Positions 25,221-33,182 of a stretch of DNA of 64,000 bases are shown here, in pieces. A program made the position numbers and the translations under genes. The notes under the pieces were generated by a model that saw nothing but the letters and a program-made list of their open reading frames with translations, was not told the DNA's origin and made no database searches. This DNA comes from Acidobacteriota bacterium (lineage in GTDB: Bacteria; Acidobacteriota; Thermoanaerobaculia; Gp7-AA8): assembly GCA_003223645.1 (NCBI GenBank), contig QHVT01000003.1, positions 620,001 to 684,000 of the forward strand, written 5' to 3'. Within the stretch, counting starts at the first letter, position 1. Every line of letters begins with the position of its first letter.

Positions 25221-26006
25221 ATGCTTCGCACCATCACCGCCACCGAATACGTGACGCCGCTGCGCGAGGGCGGCTCGTTGCCGGCCATCGTCGAAGGGGA
25301 TGACGACGGGACGTATGTCCTCAAGTTTCGCGGGGCGGGGCAGGGGGTGAAGGCGTTGATCGCGGAACTGGTGTCGGGGGAGCTGGCCCGGCTTCTTGGT
25401 CTGCGTGTGCCGGAGATCGTCTTCGCGAATGTCGATGAGCGGATGGCGAAGACGGAGCCGGATCCCGAGATCCAGGATCTGTTGCGCAAGAGTGTGGGGC
25501 TGAATCTCGCGCTCGACTATTTGCCGGGGTCCGTCACGTTCGATCCGCTCGTTGAGCGTGCGGCTGCCGTTGCGGGTCAGGCGCGGCTCGCGTCGTCGAT
25601 CGTGTGGCTCGATGCGCTGGTGACGAATGTCGATCGCACGGCGAAGAACACAAATCTGCTGATCTGGCATCGCGATTTGTGGCTGATCGATCATGGCGCG
25701 ACGCTGATCGTGCATCACTCCTGGAGCGGCGACCCGGGACGCGCGAAGAATCCGTTCCCGCAGATCCGCGATCATGTGTTGCTGCGATGGGCGAAGATGT
25801 TGCGCGAGGTGGATGAAGAGCTGACGGCGCTGCTCACGCGCGATGCGATCGAGCGCGTCGTGAAGTTGATTCCGGATTCGTGGCTCGAGGAGGATTCGGA
25901 TTTTCCCGGCGTCGCCGCGCACCGCGGCGCGTACGTCGACTATCTCGTGCGGCGACTGGAAGCACCGCGCGCGTGGCTGGAGGAGGCGGTTCGTGCACGC
26001 GTTTGA
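25221..26006 (+). CDS. HipA-like kinase family protein
   Basis: A 261-residue, short HipA-like protein. The N-terminal part has YVLKFRGAGQGVKALIAELV (nucleotide-binding strand and Lys). The catalytic region is VWLDALVTNVDRTAKNTNLL near residue 130, followed by LWLIDHGATL, matching the D..N.DR..KN.N and DFG-like elements. HipA proteins phosphorylate targets such as aminoacyl-tRNA synthetases. This short class is usually paired with DUF3037, as here, where the next gene overlaps by 14 bases. There is no HipB-like partner alongside, so a classic toxin-antitoxin role is uncertain. Confidence 0.8.
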   Translation: MLRTITATEYVTPLREGGSLPAIVEGDDDGTYVLKFRGAGQGVKALIAELVSGELARLLGLRVPEIVFANVDERMAKTEPDPEIQDLLRKSVGLNLALDYLPGSVTFDPLVERAAAVAGQARLASSIVWLDALVTNVDRTAKNTNLLIWHRDLWLIDHGATLIVHHSWSGDPGRAKNPFPQIRDHVLLRWAKMLREVDEELTALLTRDAIERVVKLIPDSWLEEDSDFPGVAAHRGAYVDYLVRRLEAPRAWLEEAVRARV

Positions 26007-26367
26007 CTACGCGGTCGTGCGGGTCGTTCCGCGCGTGGAGCGAGGGGAGTTCGTGAACGCCGGCGTGATTCTGTTCAGCCGCACGGCGCGGTTCCTCGAT
26101 GCGCGGATTGCGCTCGATGCCGCGCGTCTCGGCGCGCTGGCGCCGTCGATCGACTGCGAGGTGGTGCAGAGCTATCTCGACGCCATTCCTCGTATCTGTG
26201 CCGGTGGACCCGACGGCGGGCCGATCGGTCTGTTGTCGCAGAGCGAGCGGTTTCACTGGCTGGTGGCGCCGCGCAGCACGATCATTCAAACCTCGCCCGT
26301 GCATTCGGGCGTGCATGCCGATTTGCCCGCGGCGCTGGCGCATTTGTTCGAGAAGCTCGTGCGCTGA
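25993..26367 (+). CDS. DUF3037 family protein
   Basis: A 124-residue protein of the DUF3037 family: FDYAVVRVVPRVERGEFVNA, then GVILFSRTARFLDARI. It overlaps the HipA-like kinase gene, the arrangement usually seen for this family, which implies they act together as modulator and kinase. The biochemical role is not known. Confidence 0.85.
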   Translation: MHAFDYAVVRVVPRVERGEFVNAGVILFSRTARFLDARIALDAARLGALAPSIDCEVVQSYLDAIPRICAGGPDGGPIGLLSQSERFHWLVAPRSTIIQTSPVHSGVHADLPAALAHLFEKLVR

Positions 26368-26700
26368 AGTTTTTGCTTCGCGCAAGCGGCGCGCTCACGA
26401 TTGGATGACCGAAGTCATCTCGGGGATCTCACGAGAGATCGATTTCGATGATGCGCGACTCGAATGGAAGAACATTCGACTCGATCGCATGAGTTTTCTT
26501 CACGCGGGAGCTCACGAATGAGATCGCCGCGAGAACATCGGGCATCCAATCGACATCGATGATGATCGGCGAATGAATCGGAGAGATCGCGTCTGTATCG
26601 CGCTGCATCATCGATGTACGTTGTCGCTCGATGTGGATGCGTGTAACCTTTTTGTAACAGAAACAGGTAAACCAAAAACGATCTCGCCCGTATATACACA
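26368..26700. other. Gene-free, A+T-richer stretch upstream of a candidate structured RNA
   Basis: No convincing ORF on either strand. It contains a short hairpin (GATCTC/GAGATC near 26429) and, at 26645-26696, an A/T-rich segment ending in TATATA (26691-26696). That segment could hold a promoter for the downstream leader, but no good -35 box is visible at the right distance. Confidence 0.4.
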
Positions 26701-26962
26701 TACGCGACGCCGGTCTGCGGTTTGAGTAATGACCCGCGGCGGACGCGGGGAGTTGAGCCGAGCTCCTCCCAGCCACGAGGGTAACGGTGCGGTGGTGACA
26801 GGTGCTTCGGGTTGAGCCATGCCCTTTCACCGCGCTGGGGAGTCGAGCAAGTACGAAGCTCCTCCTTCCTCGTGAACAAAGCCCGAGCTGCTAGCGCTCG
26901 GAACTCTGTTCGCCGATCACCGGCGCGTCGCCGGTGAAAGCGTCCCGTTTTTCGGGAGAAAG
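26701..26962 (+). ncRNA. Candidate structured RNA / cis-regulatory leader
   Basis: About 260 bases of dense complementary segments before the gene at 26971. A 7-bp stem CACGAGG (26774-26780) with CCTCGTG (26868-26874) encloses a stem GCGGTG/CACCGC (26789-26794 with 26828-26833) and a GGAG/CTCC hairpin (26839-26862). Outside it lie GGAG/CTCC (26749-26766), CCGAGC/GCTCGG (26883-26901), CACCGGCG/CGCCGGTG (26918-26936) and a CCCG-U5-CGGG hairpin just before the ribosome site AAAGGA. Four hairpin loops share TTGAG or TCGAG. It matches no RNA family that I can name. A free-standing RNA is also possible. Confidence 0.45.
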
Positions 26963-26970
26963 GATCCTGT

Positions 26971-27522
26971 ATGGCAAACGACAATCAAACGCCCCGCAAC
27001 TCGGCTGCGGAAACGGAACCGCAGCCGGCCATGCTCTCGCCCGACGAAGTGGTGCATGAGCTGCGCGCGCTGCGCGCGCGCATCCCCATTCCGGAATCGG
27101 CTCAGGTGCCCATCGCGCTCCGCCGCCGGCTGGCGCACGTGAACGCCGACTTCATCACGGCCTCGGTCAACGCGGCCGGAGTCTCCGATACCGTGCAGTC
27201 GGCCCTGCGCCGCTCGGATGAAGATCTTCGCCTGGAGATCGATGCCGCCGGCAGGTGGGTCGCGGCCATCGACGAGATGCGTGCGCTGCTGCAAAGCATG
27301 ACGACGGCCAACGTCGTGCGCAAGCAGCGCATCGGACTCGCCGCGCTGCAGACCTATCAGATCTGCCAGCAGCTCGCGCGCGACGATGCGAATCAGCCGC
27401 GCCTCGCGGTGCACATCGCCGAGATGAAGCGGCTGAACAAGTTCGGACGGCGCCGGAAACCGGCAACCGAGCCCGTGCCGGCGCCGCAGCCTGAACCTGT
27501 GCCGCAAACGAAGACCCAGTAA
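26971..27522 (+). CDS. Hypothetical helical protein downstream of structured leader
   Basis: A 183-residue soluble protein: an acidic/polar N-terminus, a long alpha-helical core (about residues 25-150, with LRALRARIPIPESAQVPIAL and LRRSDEDLRLEIDAAGRW), and a Pro/Glu/Thr-rich tail. No motif was recognised. The start is supported by AAAGGA upstream. The candidate structured RNA ends at its ribosome site, so leader control of this gene is plausible. It is followed by a perfect 26-bp palindrome and then another small protein on the same strand. Confidence 0.7.
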   Translation: MANDNQTPRNSAAETEPQPAMLSPDEVVHELRALRARIPIPESAQVPIALRRRLAHVNADFITASVNAAGVSDTVQSALRRSDEDLRLEIDAAGRWVAAIDEMRALLQSMTTANVVRKQRIGLAALQTYQICQQLARDDANQPRLAVHIAEMKRLNKFGRRRKPATEPVPAPQPEPVPQTKTQ

Positions 27523-27534
27523 CGATGAGAGAGC

Positions 27535-27565
27535 TCCGGGCGTGCCGCGGCACGCCCGGACTTTT
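27535..27565 (+). terminator. Terminator-like perfect palindrome
   Basis: TCCGGGCGTGCCG followed directly by its exact complement CGGCACGCCCGGA (27535-27560), then CTTTT. It sits between two co-directional small genes, 15 bases before the ribosome site of the second, so it may act as an attenuator or partial terminator. Confidence 0.6.
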
Positions 27566-27580
27566 CGAGGAGTGAGTCAA

Positions 27581-27991
27581 ATGACGAAAGAGAACGAGAC
27601 ATTCGATGTGGAAGCGGTGATGCGCGTGGTGGGCGAGGCGGCGGTAACGTTCGAGGCGGGGTTGACGCCGGAGGACAAGGCGGCGCTGAAGAACCGCAAG
27701 TTCGATGATTCGGCGCCGGAGATCGTTTATTCGATCGATGAGCGCGATCAGGCGATGAGCGACTTCGACGCGCTCGCGGCGGCCGACGCGATGAGCGCTC
27801 TGGCGGACGAGATCCAGTTCGTCGTCAACCGGAAAATGGAGATGGCGTACCGGCAGGCGCTGGAGGTGTATTACACGGCCGAGGAGCTGGCGCGCGATCC
27901 GGAGCATGCGGAGCTGGTGCCGCATGTGGAGGCGATGCGGCGGGCGCACGAGGAGCAGTACGGAATGCCCATTCCGCCGAAAGCGGTGTAA
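27581..27991 (+). CDS. Hypothetical helical protein
   Basis: A 136-residue acidic protein, almost wholly helical (DERDQAMSDFDALAAADAMS; LEVYYTAEELARDPEHAE), ending EEQYGMPIPPKAV. The ATG at 27581 follows GAGGAGTGAG. It resembles the preceding protein in size and composition but not clearly in sequence. No domain was recognised. A palindromic element begins directly at its stop codon. Confidence 0.7.
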   Translation: MTKENETFDVEAVMRVVGEAAVTFEAGLTPEDKAALKNRKFDDSAPEIVYSIDERDQAMSDFDALAAADAMSALADEIQFVVNRKMEMAYRQALEVYYTAEELARDPEHAELVPHVEAMRRAHEEQYGMPIPPKAV

Positions 27992-28041
27992 CGCAGGCTT
28001 TCCAGCCTGCGTCCGGGGGCAGGCTGGAAAAGCCTGCCCCA
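27992..28041. repeat. Palindromic element, family D (GCAGGCTGGAAAGCCTGC type), copy 1
   Basis: Two hairpins, CGCAGGCT/AGCCTGCG and GGGGCAGGCT/AGCCTGCCCC, with the core GCAGGCTGGAAA shared with 53933-53978. It starts right after the TAA of the preceding gene and may double as its terminator. Confidence 0.85.
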
Positions 28042-28086
28042 CACCAGAGAACCTGTTGCTCCAGAAGGAACTTTTGTTGCTTAATC

Positions 28087-28097
28087 AGTAACTTACT
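28087..28097. promoter_or_regulatory. Possible operator of the S24 repressor
   Basis: AGTAA-C-TTACT, an 11-bp dyad about 105 bases before the repressor start, close to a direct repeat TTGTTGCT. Autoregulation is typical of such repressors. Assignment is tentative. Confidence 0.25.
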
Positions 28098-28199
28098 AGA
28101 GTCTTTTTGCAGCAAGAGCAATTCGGGAACCACGCATCGCTCGTCGAGAAACTGCTTGTGCAACACGAATCTGCGATGCCGACTTACCGTCGCCGGTAG

Positions 28200-28928
28200 A
28201 TGGATGCGATCGAGCGGCTCATTGCCGCGGTCCAAGCCAGCGGTCTGAAACGGCTTCGCGTCGCTACGGACGCGGACATGCCGCCGACGAAGCTCAGCAA
28301 GATCCTGAATCGCCGGCAGGTGCCGAGCGTCCTCGAATTCATCGCCATCGCGCGCGCCATCGGATCCGATCCGGCGTTGCTGCTCACCGACGGCGACGTC
28401 GTGATCGAAGTGGACAAAGTCCGCGTCGCACACGCAGCGGTCTCGCAGGCGCGCGAGATCCTCGGCAGTTGGCTGCCGGCCGCTCCGATCGCGCCGGTGG
28501 TGCCGCTGGTCAAGCCTTCTCGCGACCGGTCGGTCGTTCCGATTCGAGCCGCGGCCGATCCGAATGCGGAGCTGATCGCGGAACTGGAGACGGAACGAGT
28601 TCTCATTCCGCGGACGGCCTGGAATCGAGGCGCGCGGATCATTGCGAAGGTCGTCGGCGACTCGATGGACGGCGGCAGCGATCCGATCAAGGACGGCGAG
28701 CTGGCGTTTCTCAAGCCGACGCGCAGTCCGCGCACCGCGAACGGCCGCGTGGCTCTGCTCCGCCGCGACGACGGTCTCTTCCTGAAAAAATTCGAGATCA
28801 GCGGACACGTGATCCGCCTCACCAGCACCAACGAACGACACGAGTCCGTCGAGATCGATGCACGCGCGTCGGACGTGCAGATTTACGGCTATCTCGTGGG
28901 TCACTCGCCGATCGGCGTGGCGCCGTGA
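28200..28928 (+). CDS. Helix-turn-helix repressor with S24 (LexA-like) peptidase domain
   Basis: A 242-residue regulator with a DNA-binding helical N-terminus (about residues 10-60, MPPTKLSKILNRRQVPS as the turn/recognition part). The S24 self-cleavage domain has Ser155 in KVVGDSMDGGS and the general-base Lys near 196 in DGLFLKKFEI. Cleavage in response to RecA filaments would relieve repression, as in LexA and phage CI. An Ala-Gly type cleavage site is not obvious, so self-cleavage is unproven. Its place amid defence genes fits a damage-controlled regulator. ATG at 28200; no strong ribosome site. Confidence 0.85.
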   Translation: MDAIERLIAAVQASGLKRLRVATDADMPPTKLSKILNRRQVPSVLEFIAIARAIGSDPALLLTDGDVVIEVDKVRVAHAAVSQAREILGSWLPAAPIAPVVPLVKPSRDRSVVPIRAAADPNAELIAELETERVLIPRTAWNRGARIIAKVVGDSMDGGSDPIKDGELAFLKPTRSPRTANGRVALLRRDDGLFLKKFEISGHVIRLTSTNERHESVEIDARASDVQIYGYLVGHSPIGVAP

Positions 28929-28945
28929 GTCGCGGCTGGCCGGAG

Positions 28946-29380
28946 TTATGACCAATCAAGGAGTCGAAGCTCGAGGTCCGACGCTTTTGATAGTCGCTCG
29001 AAGTCGCGCTTGTTTCTGGTCACGAGCGGAAGCTGGCGTGAGACGGCGATTGAAGCGATCAGAATGTCGCCGAGCTTCTGACGATCACGACGCGCAACCG
29101 CAGACCAGATATCGGCGGCCAGGCGGGCGGCTTCCTGGTCGAAGGGAAGCACGATGCAGTTGGCGACGAGCGCCTCGAAAGCCTGCATCTGCCGTTCGAA
29201 CGGCTTTCCGTCTCGGATCGCCACGCGATATCCGCGCAGCCGCTCGAACACCGTTACCGCGGTGATCGTCAGCCGCCCGAAGCCGGTCAGATATTCCAGC
29301 GCTCGTTTGCTGACTCGAGGGTTCCCCCGGCTCAGCTCCGACAACGTGTCGGTATCGAGTACGGCGAGCTCACGGTTCAT
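28946..29380 (-). CDS. PIN-domain toxin (VapC/FitB family)
   Basis: A 144-residue PIN-domain ribonuclease. The acidic residues of the active site are present: LAVLDTDTLSEL at the N-terminus (Asp9/Asp11), a mid-protein Glu in VFERLRG, LGDILIASIAV, and TRNKRDFERL. It would cleave RNA, often tRNA, when released from its antitoxin. I chose the ATG at 29380 because the domain begins there and the antitoxin gene ends four bases earlier. Part of a two-gene toxin-antitoxin operon. Confidence 0.9.
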   Translation of the reverse strand: MNRELAVLDTDTLSELSRGNPRVSKRALEYLTGFGRLTITAVTVFERLRGYRVAIRDGKPFERQMQAFEALVANCIVLPFDQEAARLAADIWSAVARRDRQKLGDILIASIAVSRQLPLVTRNKRDFERLSKASDLELRLLDWS

Positions 29381-29384
29381 CGAC

Positions 29385-29663
29385 TCAGCGTTCCCGCTCG
29401 CCGAGCTTTCGGGTGAGCAGATCGCGTTGCGAAGCTGGAACATCAGCGAGACTGGCAACCGCCAGTGCCAGGATCCCCGCCGGTCTCGGAGCGATATCGA
29501 CATCCTCGCCGTAATGCCGGCGCAGCAGGGCGATCACCTGTCCTTCGAAACTCCTGCCGCAGCGCTCCGCATCCGCGGCAATTCGCTTGCGAAGCGCAGC
29601 CGGGATGCGAATCGTGCGTGCAATCGTGGGTTCTGGCTGGTTGGTCGTGGCTCGCGGGCTCAT
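29385..29663 (-). CDS. Antitoxin, ribbon-helix-helix (FitA/Arc-like)
   Basis: A 92-residue antitoxin with an Arc-type ribbon-helix-helix, TIARTIRIPAALRKRIAADA and GRSFEGQVIALLRRHYG, followed by a C-terminal arm that should block the PIN toxin encoded four bases downstream. ATG at 29663. A TATTAT box lies only six bases upstream of the ATG, inside a small dyad, so the mRNA may be nearly leaderless and self-repressed through this site. No Shine-Dalgarno is visible. Confidence 0.85.
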   Translation of the reverse strand: MSPRATTNQPEPTIARTIRIPAALRKRIAADAERCGRSFEGQVIALLRRHYGEDVDIAPRPAGILALAVASLADVPASQRDLLTRKLGERER

Positions 29664-29718
29664 ACCAAAATAATACCAGATTGGTGCTGAGTCTCCTCCA
29701 GCCTGCCGCCGGCGTCGA

Positions 29719-30498
29719 TCACTCGTTGATCGGCGGGGCGTCGTGAGCCGCGTCCTCTCGGAGCGACTTGGACGCGCGCGCCAAAAGCGGCGGCGGCTGC
29801 CAGGCATCGAATTCTGCCGGCAGCAGGCGAAGGATCTCCTCGGCGCGCATTCCGTAGAGGTCGTAGTTGAAGTCGAGCTGTTGGATGACGGTGATCAGGC
29901 GGTGCAGGTTTCCGGGACGCGTTTCCGTCGTCGCTCCGCGTTTCGGTGCGTTGCGTTTCGCGTCCCAGTAGAGGAGATCGATCGCTTCGACGAGGCCTTT
30001 GTTGGTGACGAGATCGCGGCGGGCGCCGAGCTGGTAGACGAACGCTCCGTGCTGGTGGACCGGCGGGTGGAGGAGCAGCCGCGCATGTTCGCGGTGCATG
30101 GCGAAGAGTTTGTACGGGCCGGCGAGCAGATGCCGCTCGCGATGCCATCCGTTGTCCGTTGACGGGATGTAGTGATAGTCCTCGCGCGGACGGCGCCGTC
30201 CCTCGTCGTCGACGGGTGAGAGCTGATCGAAGTAGAAGAGCGCGAGCCAGCTCCAGAGTCCGATGTCGTCCGTGTCCGCGCCGGCGTTCAACAGGATGTG
30301 GTGAAGATATTCGGCCGCTTCGAATTTGCTCGCAAAGGTTCGCGGCGCAATTTCGATCGGATGCTGCAGACGCGTCGAGTAGTCATCGACATAGAGCACC
30401 GCCGGACTCCCGCCGAATTCGGCGCCGTCGCGGATCTGCTGGAGGAAACCGCGGAACGCCGCGATACCTTTCGTGTTGAGAGAGCGCAGCGCGGTCAT
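29719..30498 (-). CDS. Unknown protein, third gene of GHKL-ATPase module
   Basis: A 259-residue soluble protein of unknown function. The ATG at 30498 overlaps the stop of the preceding gene (ATGA). Notable segments are SKFEAAEYLHHILLNAG and DDIGLWSWLALFYFDQLSP near residues 75-110, DYHYIPSTDNGWHRERHLLA near 125, and a His-rich LLHPPVHQHGAF near 160, then a helical C-terminus. The Trp/His-rich middle could be a binding or catalytic site, but no family motif is recognised. It always reads as the partner of the two genes upstream in this operon. The PIN toxin-antitoxin pair follows after 55 bases. Confidence 0.75.
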   Translation of the reverse strand: MTALRSLNTKGIAAFRGFLQQIRDGAEFGGSPAVLYVDDYSTRLQHPIEIAPRTFASKFEAAEYLHHILLNAGADTDDIGLWSWLALFYFDQLSPVDDEGRRRPREDYHYIPSTDNGWHRERHLLAGPYKLFAMHREHARLLLHPPVHQHGAFVYQLGARRDLVTNKGLVEAIDLLYWDAKRNAPKRGATTETRPGNLHRLITVIQQLDFNYDLYGMRAEEILRLLPAEFDAWQPPPLLARASKSLREDAAHDAPPINE

Positions 30499-31253
30499 GT
30501 GCTCTCCGCACGTGTCGCGCGCCAGCGGTCGATCGTTGCCTGCTCGTCGCAGAACGCGGCGACGGCTTCGTCGATCCAGAACGCGGCTTCTTCCGGGTCG
30601 CCCGGCAGCGGCGTGCTCGAAAAGCGTGCCGCCCATCGCAGCCAGAGGTTCCACCACTCGTCGCCTTCTTCATGCACGTCGTGCTCGTCGACGAGGAGGA
30701 TCTGCGTGAGGACGAGGCGGACGGCGGCGGGATACACGAGGGCGAAGAATGCGGCATCGCGTTTGGCGACGTCTTTCACGTTCTCGATGCGGTTGTTCAG
30801 CTCCAGCACGGGACCGGTGGACTCGAATGCGATGCGCCACGCCTGCTGGCCGAGGGCGTCGCTGAAGTTCACGGGGAGCAGCGGCACGCGTCCTGCGGAT
30901 TGCGGCGTCTCCTCGGAGACGAGCAGTTCGTCGGCCACGGCGATGACGCGATGATCGTTGTGGCTGTTGTCGACGATTTTCACGCGGAAGCGCACGAGGC
31001 TCGTGCGGTCGATGTCCGTGAGCCGGCGATCTTCCGGCGGCGAGAACGCATCCACCGATCCGCAATCGAAACGCATGAAGGACGTCCGGTAGTAGGCCTC
31101 GATGAACACGCGCGCGTCCGGCACGACGTCGATGCCGTCGAAGGAGAGTTGCGGATCGAAGACGAGCGTGCCGCTGTCGTCGCGCCGAAGCGTGATCCGC
31201 ACGTGCGTGCGCGGGACTTTGACGCGCTCAGTGAAGTTCAGTTTCCGCAGCAT
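30495..31253 (-). CDS. Unknown protein, second gene of GHKL-ATPase module
   Basis: A 252-residue soluble protein. The first about 130 residues look beta-rich (VKVPRTHVRITLRRDDSGTL; VFIEAYYRTSFMRFDCGSVD). The second part is helical and Trp-rich (EEGDEWWNLWLRWAARF). No known motif. Its start lies inside the GHKL gene (26-base overlap) and its end overlaps the next gene by four bases. This degree of overlap on both sides implies a stoichiometric complex or at least obligate co-expression. Confidence 0.75.
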   Translation of the reverse strand: MLRKLNFTERVKVPRTHVRITLRRDDSGTLVFDPQLSFDGIDVVPDARVFIEAYYRTSFMRFDCGSVDAFSPPEDRRLTDIDRTSLVRFRVKIVDNSHNDHRVIAVADELLVSEETPQSAGRVPLLPVNFSDALGQQAWRIAFESTGPVLELNNRIENVKDVAKRDAAFFALVYPAAVRLVLTQILLVDEHDVHEEGDEWWNLWLRWAARFSSTPLPGDPEEAAFWIDEAVAAFCDEQATIDRWRATRAEST

Positions 31254-33138
31254 CGCCGGCGTCGATCACGCGCACGACGAGGTCGCGCCGCGGATCGAAT
31301 CCTTTCATGGAGATCTGAAACTTCGCCGCGGTCGGAACGAGGTCGAACGCATTGACGGAAGTGGCACGCAGGCTCGCGCCCTCCATCTGTACGCTGATCT
31401 CGCTGCCGGACGTCAGGTCGAAATCGAAGGGACTGTGTTTCCGAAACGGGTTTCCCGCGCGGACGCGGTACGCGACTTCACCGCGCAGCGGCCGGCCGAT
31501 CATGGCCGCGTCGGCGGCTTTGATGGTGAAGCCGCCGGCGACCCTGGCGATCGTGACGCGGCTGCCGCCCGGAGCTCCTCCCGATCCCGTGCCGTGGCCG
31601 CTCGTTCCGCCGGCGGATGCGCGGACCGGAATGCGCGCCGCCGCCGTTTCGTGCGCAGTCTCGTCGGGCAGCTCGATCGAGAAGACATCGGCGAGGAAGT
31701 CGCGCACGCGTCCGACCGGCGGCCGGGCCAGCAATGAAGCGAGAAAGGACGCGCTGTTTTTCACGAGGCGAAGCGTGGACGCGCCATGGTCGTAATGCGT
31801 GCGGATCTTGTCGGCGCGCTCGGACCAGTCGGAATGCGCCGGGTTCTCGGCATCGCCGAGGAAGGTGGAGAGGTTGTGGTCGTCGACGACGATCAGCGCG
31901 CGCGCCGGCTTGTCGCTGCTGATGCGAATGTCGGGAATGGTGATCCCGCGGCGGATGAAATGGTGCTCGGCTTTGCGCAGCGAGTCGTCCTGCTCGAGAT
32001 AGACATCGAAGGATGCGCTTGCGGGACGCGCACGTTTGCGTTTCACGAGGATCGGAACTCGAAACGCCAGGCGCTCGCCGGACGCGAAGCGTTCGCGGAG
32101 CCGAGCGAGATCGCGTGTGTCGATGACGCTCTCATCCCACTTCGGCGCGGCCGTGCCGCGTTCGGCGAGCACGATGCGCTGCTCGTCCTGTTGCGCGAGA
32201 GACCAGCGCGTCAGTTCGCAGAGACGTGCGACGCTCGAACCGGCTGTGAAGAGCTGGTTGATGGTGTCGGGCGCGATGCGTTGCGTGCGCGCGCCGTCGA
32301 CGACGTCGACGACGAGATCACCGCGCAGAATCGGATAGAAATACTGTTCGAGGATCGACTCCGTCAGGCGTTCGAGCGAGAGCTCGTCGTCGCGGTAATA
32401 CGGGACGACGACGGAGAGGCCGGCCTCGGTACGATCGACTCCGAAGTCGTCGGCGAAGCGTTCGAGGAGCATCGGGTCTTCGATGGGAAGCGGCAGGCCG
32501 TTGCGTTTCTCGTGGCGCGCGAAGAAGCCGTAGGGATAGACCCGCTCGCCGTCGAGGATGTGAGTTTTCAGCACGGATTGGCCGAGGAGCAGCACGCGAT
32601 CGTCATCGGCGCGGCGCGTGATGCCGAAGACCGTGCGGATGCGCGACGCGACGGTGAACACGGCCTTGCCGAGTCCCCATCGGCCGCGATCGATCTCGCC
32701 CTTGTTCGATCGCCCGACGTTGCGCCAGAAGTAGAAGAAGTCGTTGCGCTCGTCGGTCGAGGGGGTGAGCTCCGGATCGACGTACGGATCGCCGGTGAGG
32801 CCGCGCGTGCCGAAGTCTTCGATGAGGAGGTACGGCACCGCTTCATCGGGCCGCGGCAAATCGGAGTGAATCGTTTTCGCGACCGCGTGGAGGTGCGGCT
32901 CGAGGCCGTCGAAGTACTGCCGCACCGCGTCCGGATGAAGTGCATGCGTTCCGGACGCGAAACGAAAGCGCACGCGAACGGGTGAGCGGCTGCGCCGCGC
33001 GTCGAGGGAATTCTGGATCGACTCGCGGACGAGCGCATCGGCGAGATCCTGCGCCTTGAAGAATTCGTCGTGGACCGGATCGACCTGCACTTCCCCCGGA
33101 TCCATGGCGCGGAAATGCCAGAGGGGGAAACGGGACAT
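31228..33138 (-). CDS. GHKL (HSP90-like) ATPase domain protein
   Basis: A 636-residue protein with an N-terminal Bergerat-fold ATPase: N-box LADALVRESIQNSLDARR near residue 35, G1-like box IEDFGTRGLTGDP near 105, and a glycine-rich lid box RGRWGLGKAVFTVASR near 150. The rest (about 200-636) has alternating beta and helical segments, a Gly-rich linker near 550 (GGTSGHGTGSGGAPGG) and a C-terminal beta domain. The opening FPLWHFRAMDPGEVQVDP and HDEFFKAQDLADAL look like a family signature. I chose the ATG at 33138; 33147 is equally possible. It is the first gene of a tightly overlapping three-gene unit, likely a nucleic-acid or chaperone-like switch in defence (inference). Confidence 0.8.
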   Translation of the reverse strand: MSRFPLWHFRAMDPGEVQVDPVHDEFFKAQDLADALVRESIQNSLDARRSRSPVRVRFRFASGTHALHPDAVRQYFDGLEPHLHAVAKTIHSDLPRPDEAVPYLLIEDFGTRGLTGDPYVDPELTPSTDERNDFFYFWRNVGRSNKGEIDRGRWGLGKAVFTVASRIRTVFGITRRADDDRVLLLGQSVLKTHILDGERVYPYGFFARHEKRNGLPLPIEDPMLLERFADDFGVDRTEAGLSVVVPYYRDDELSLERLTESILEQYFYPILRGDLVVDVVDGARTQRIAPDTINQLFTAGSSVARLCELTRWSLAQQDEQRIVLAERGTAAPKWDESVIDTRDLARLRERFASGERLAFRVPILVKRKRARPASASFDVYLEQDDSLRKAEHHFIRRGITIPDIRISSDKPARALIVVDDHNLSTFLGDAENPAHSDWSERADKIRTHYDHGASTLRLVKNSASFLASLLARPPVGRVRDFLADVFSIELPDETAHETAAARIPVRASAGGTSGHGTGSGGAPGGSRVTIARVAGGFTIKAADAAMIGRPLRGEVAYRVRAGNPFRKHSPFDFDLTSGSEISVQMEGASLRATSVNAFDLVPTAAKFQISMKGFDPRRDLVVRVIDAGDAAETELH

Positions 33139-33182
33139 GGCCGGCATTGTAAGGGAGTCGTGCGGAACATCGGCTTTCGGCG

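Noticed and set aside
26429-26830. 133-codon minus-strand ORF in the 26.4-26.9 kb gap
   Set aside because: It runs through the tract with dense RNA-like stems, has no ribosome site, and has mixed Cys/His/Arg composition. A coding role cannot be excluded but is not supported.
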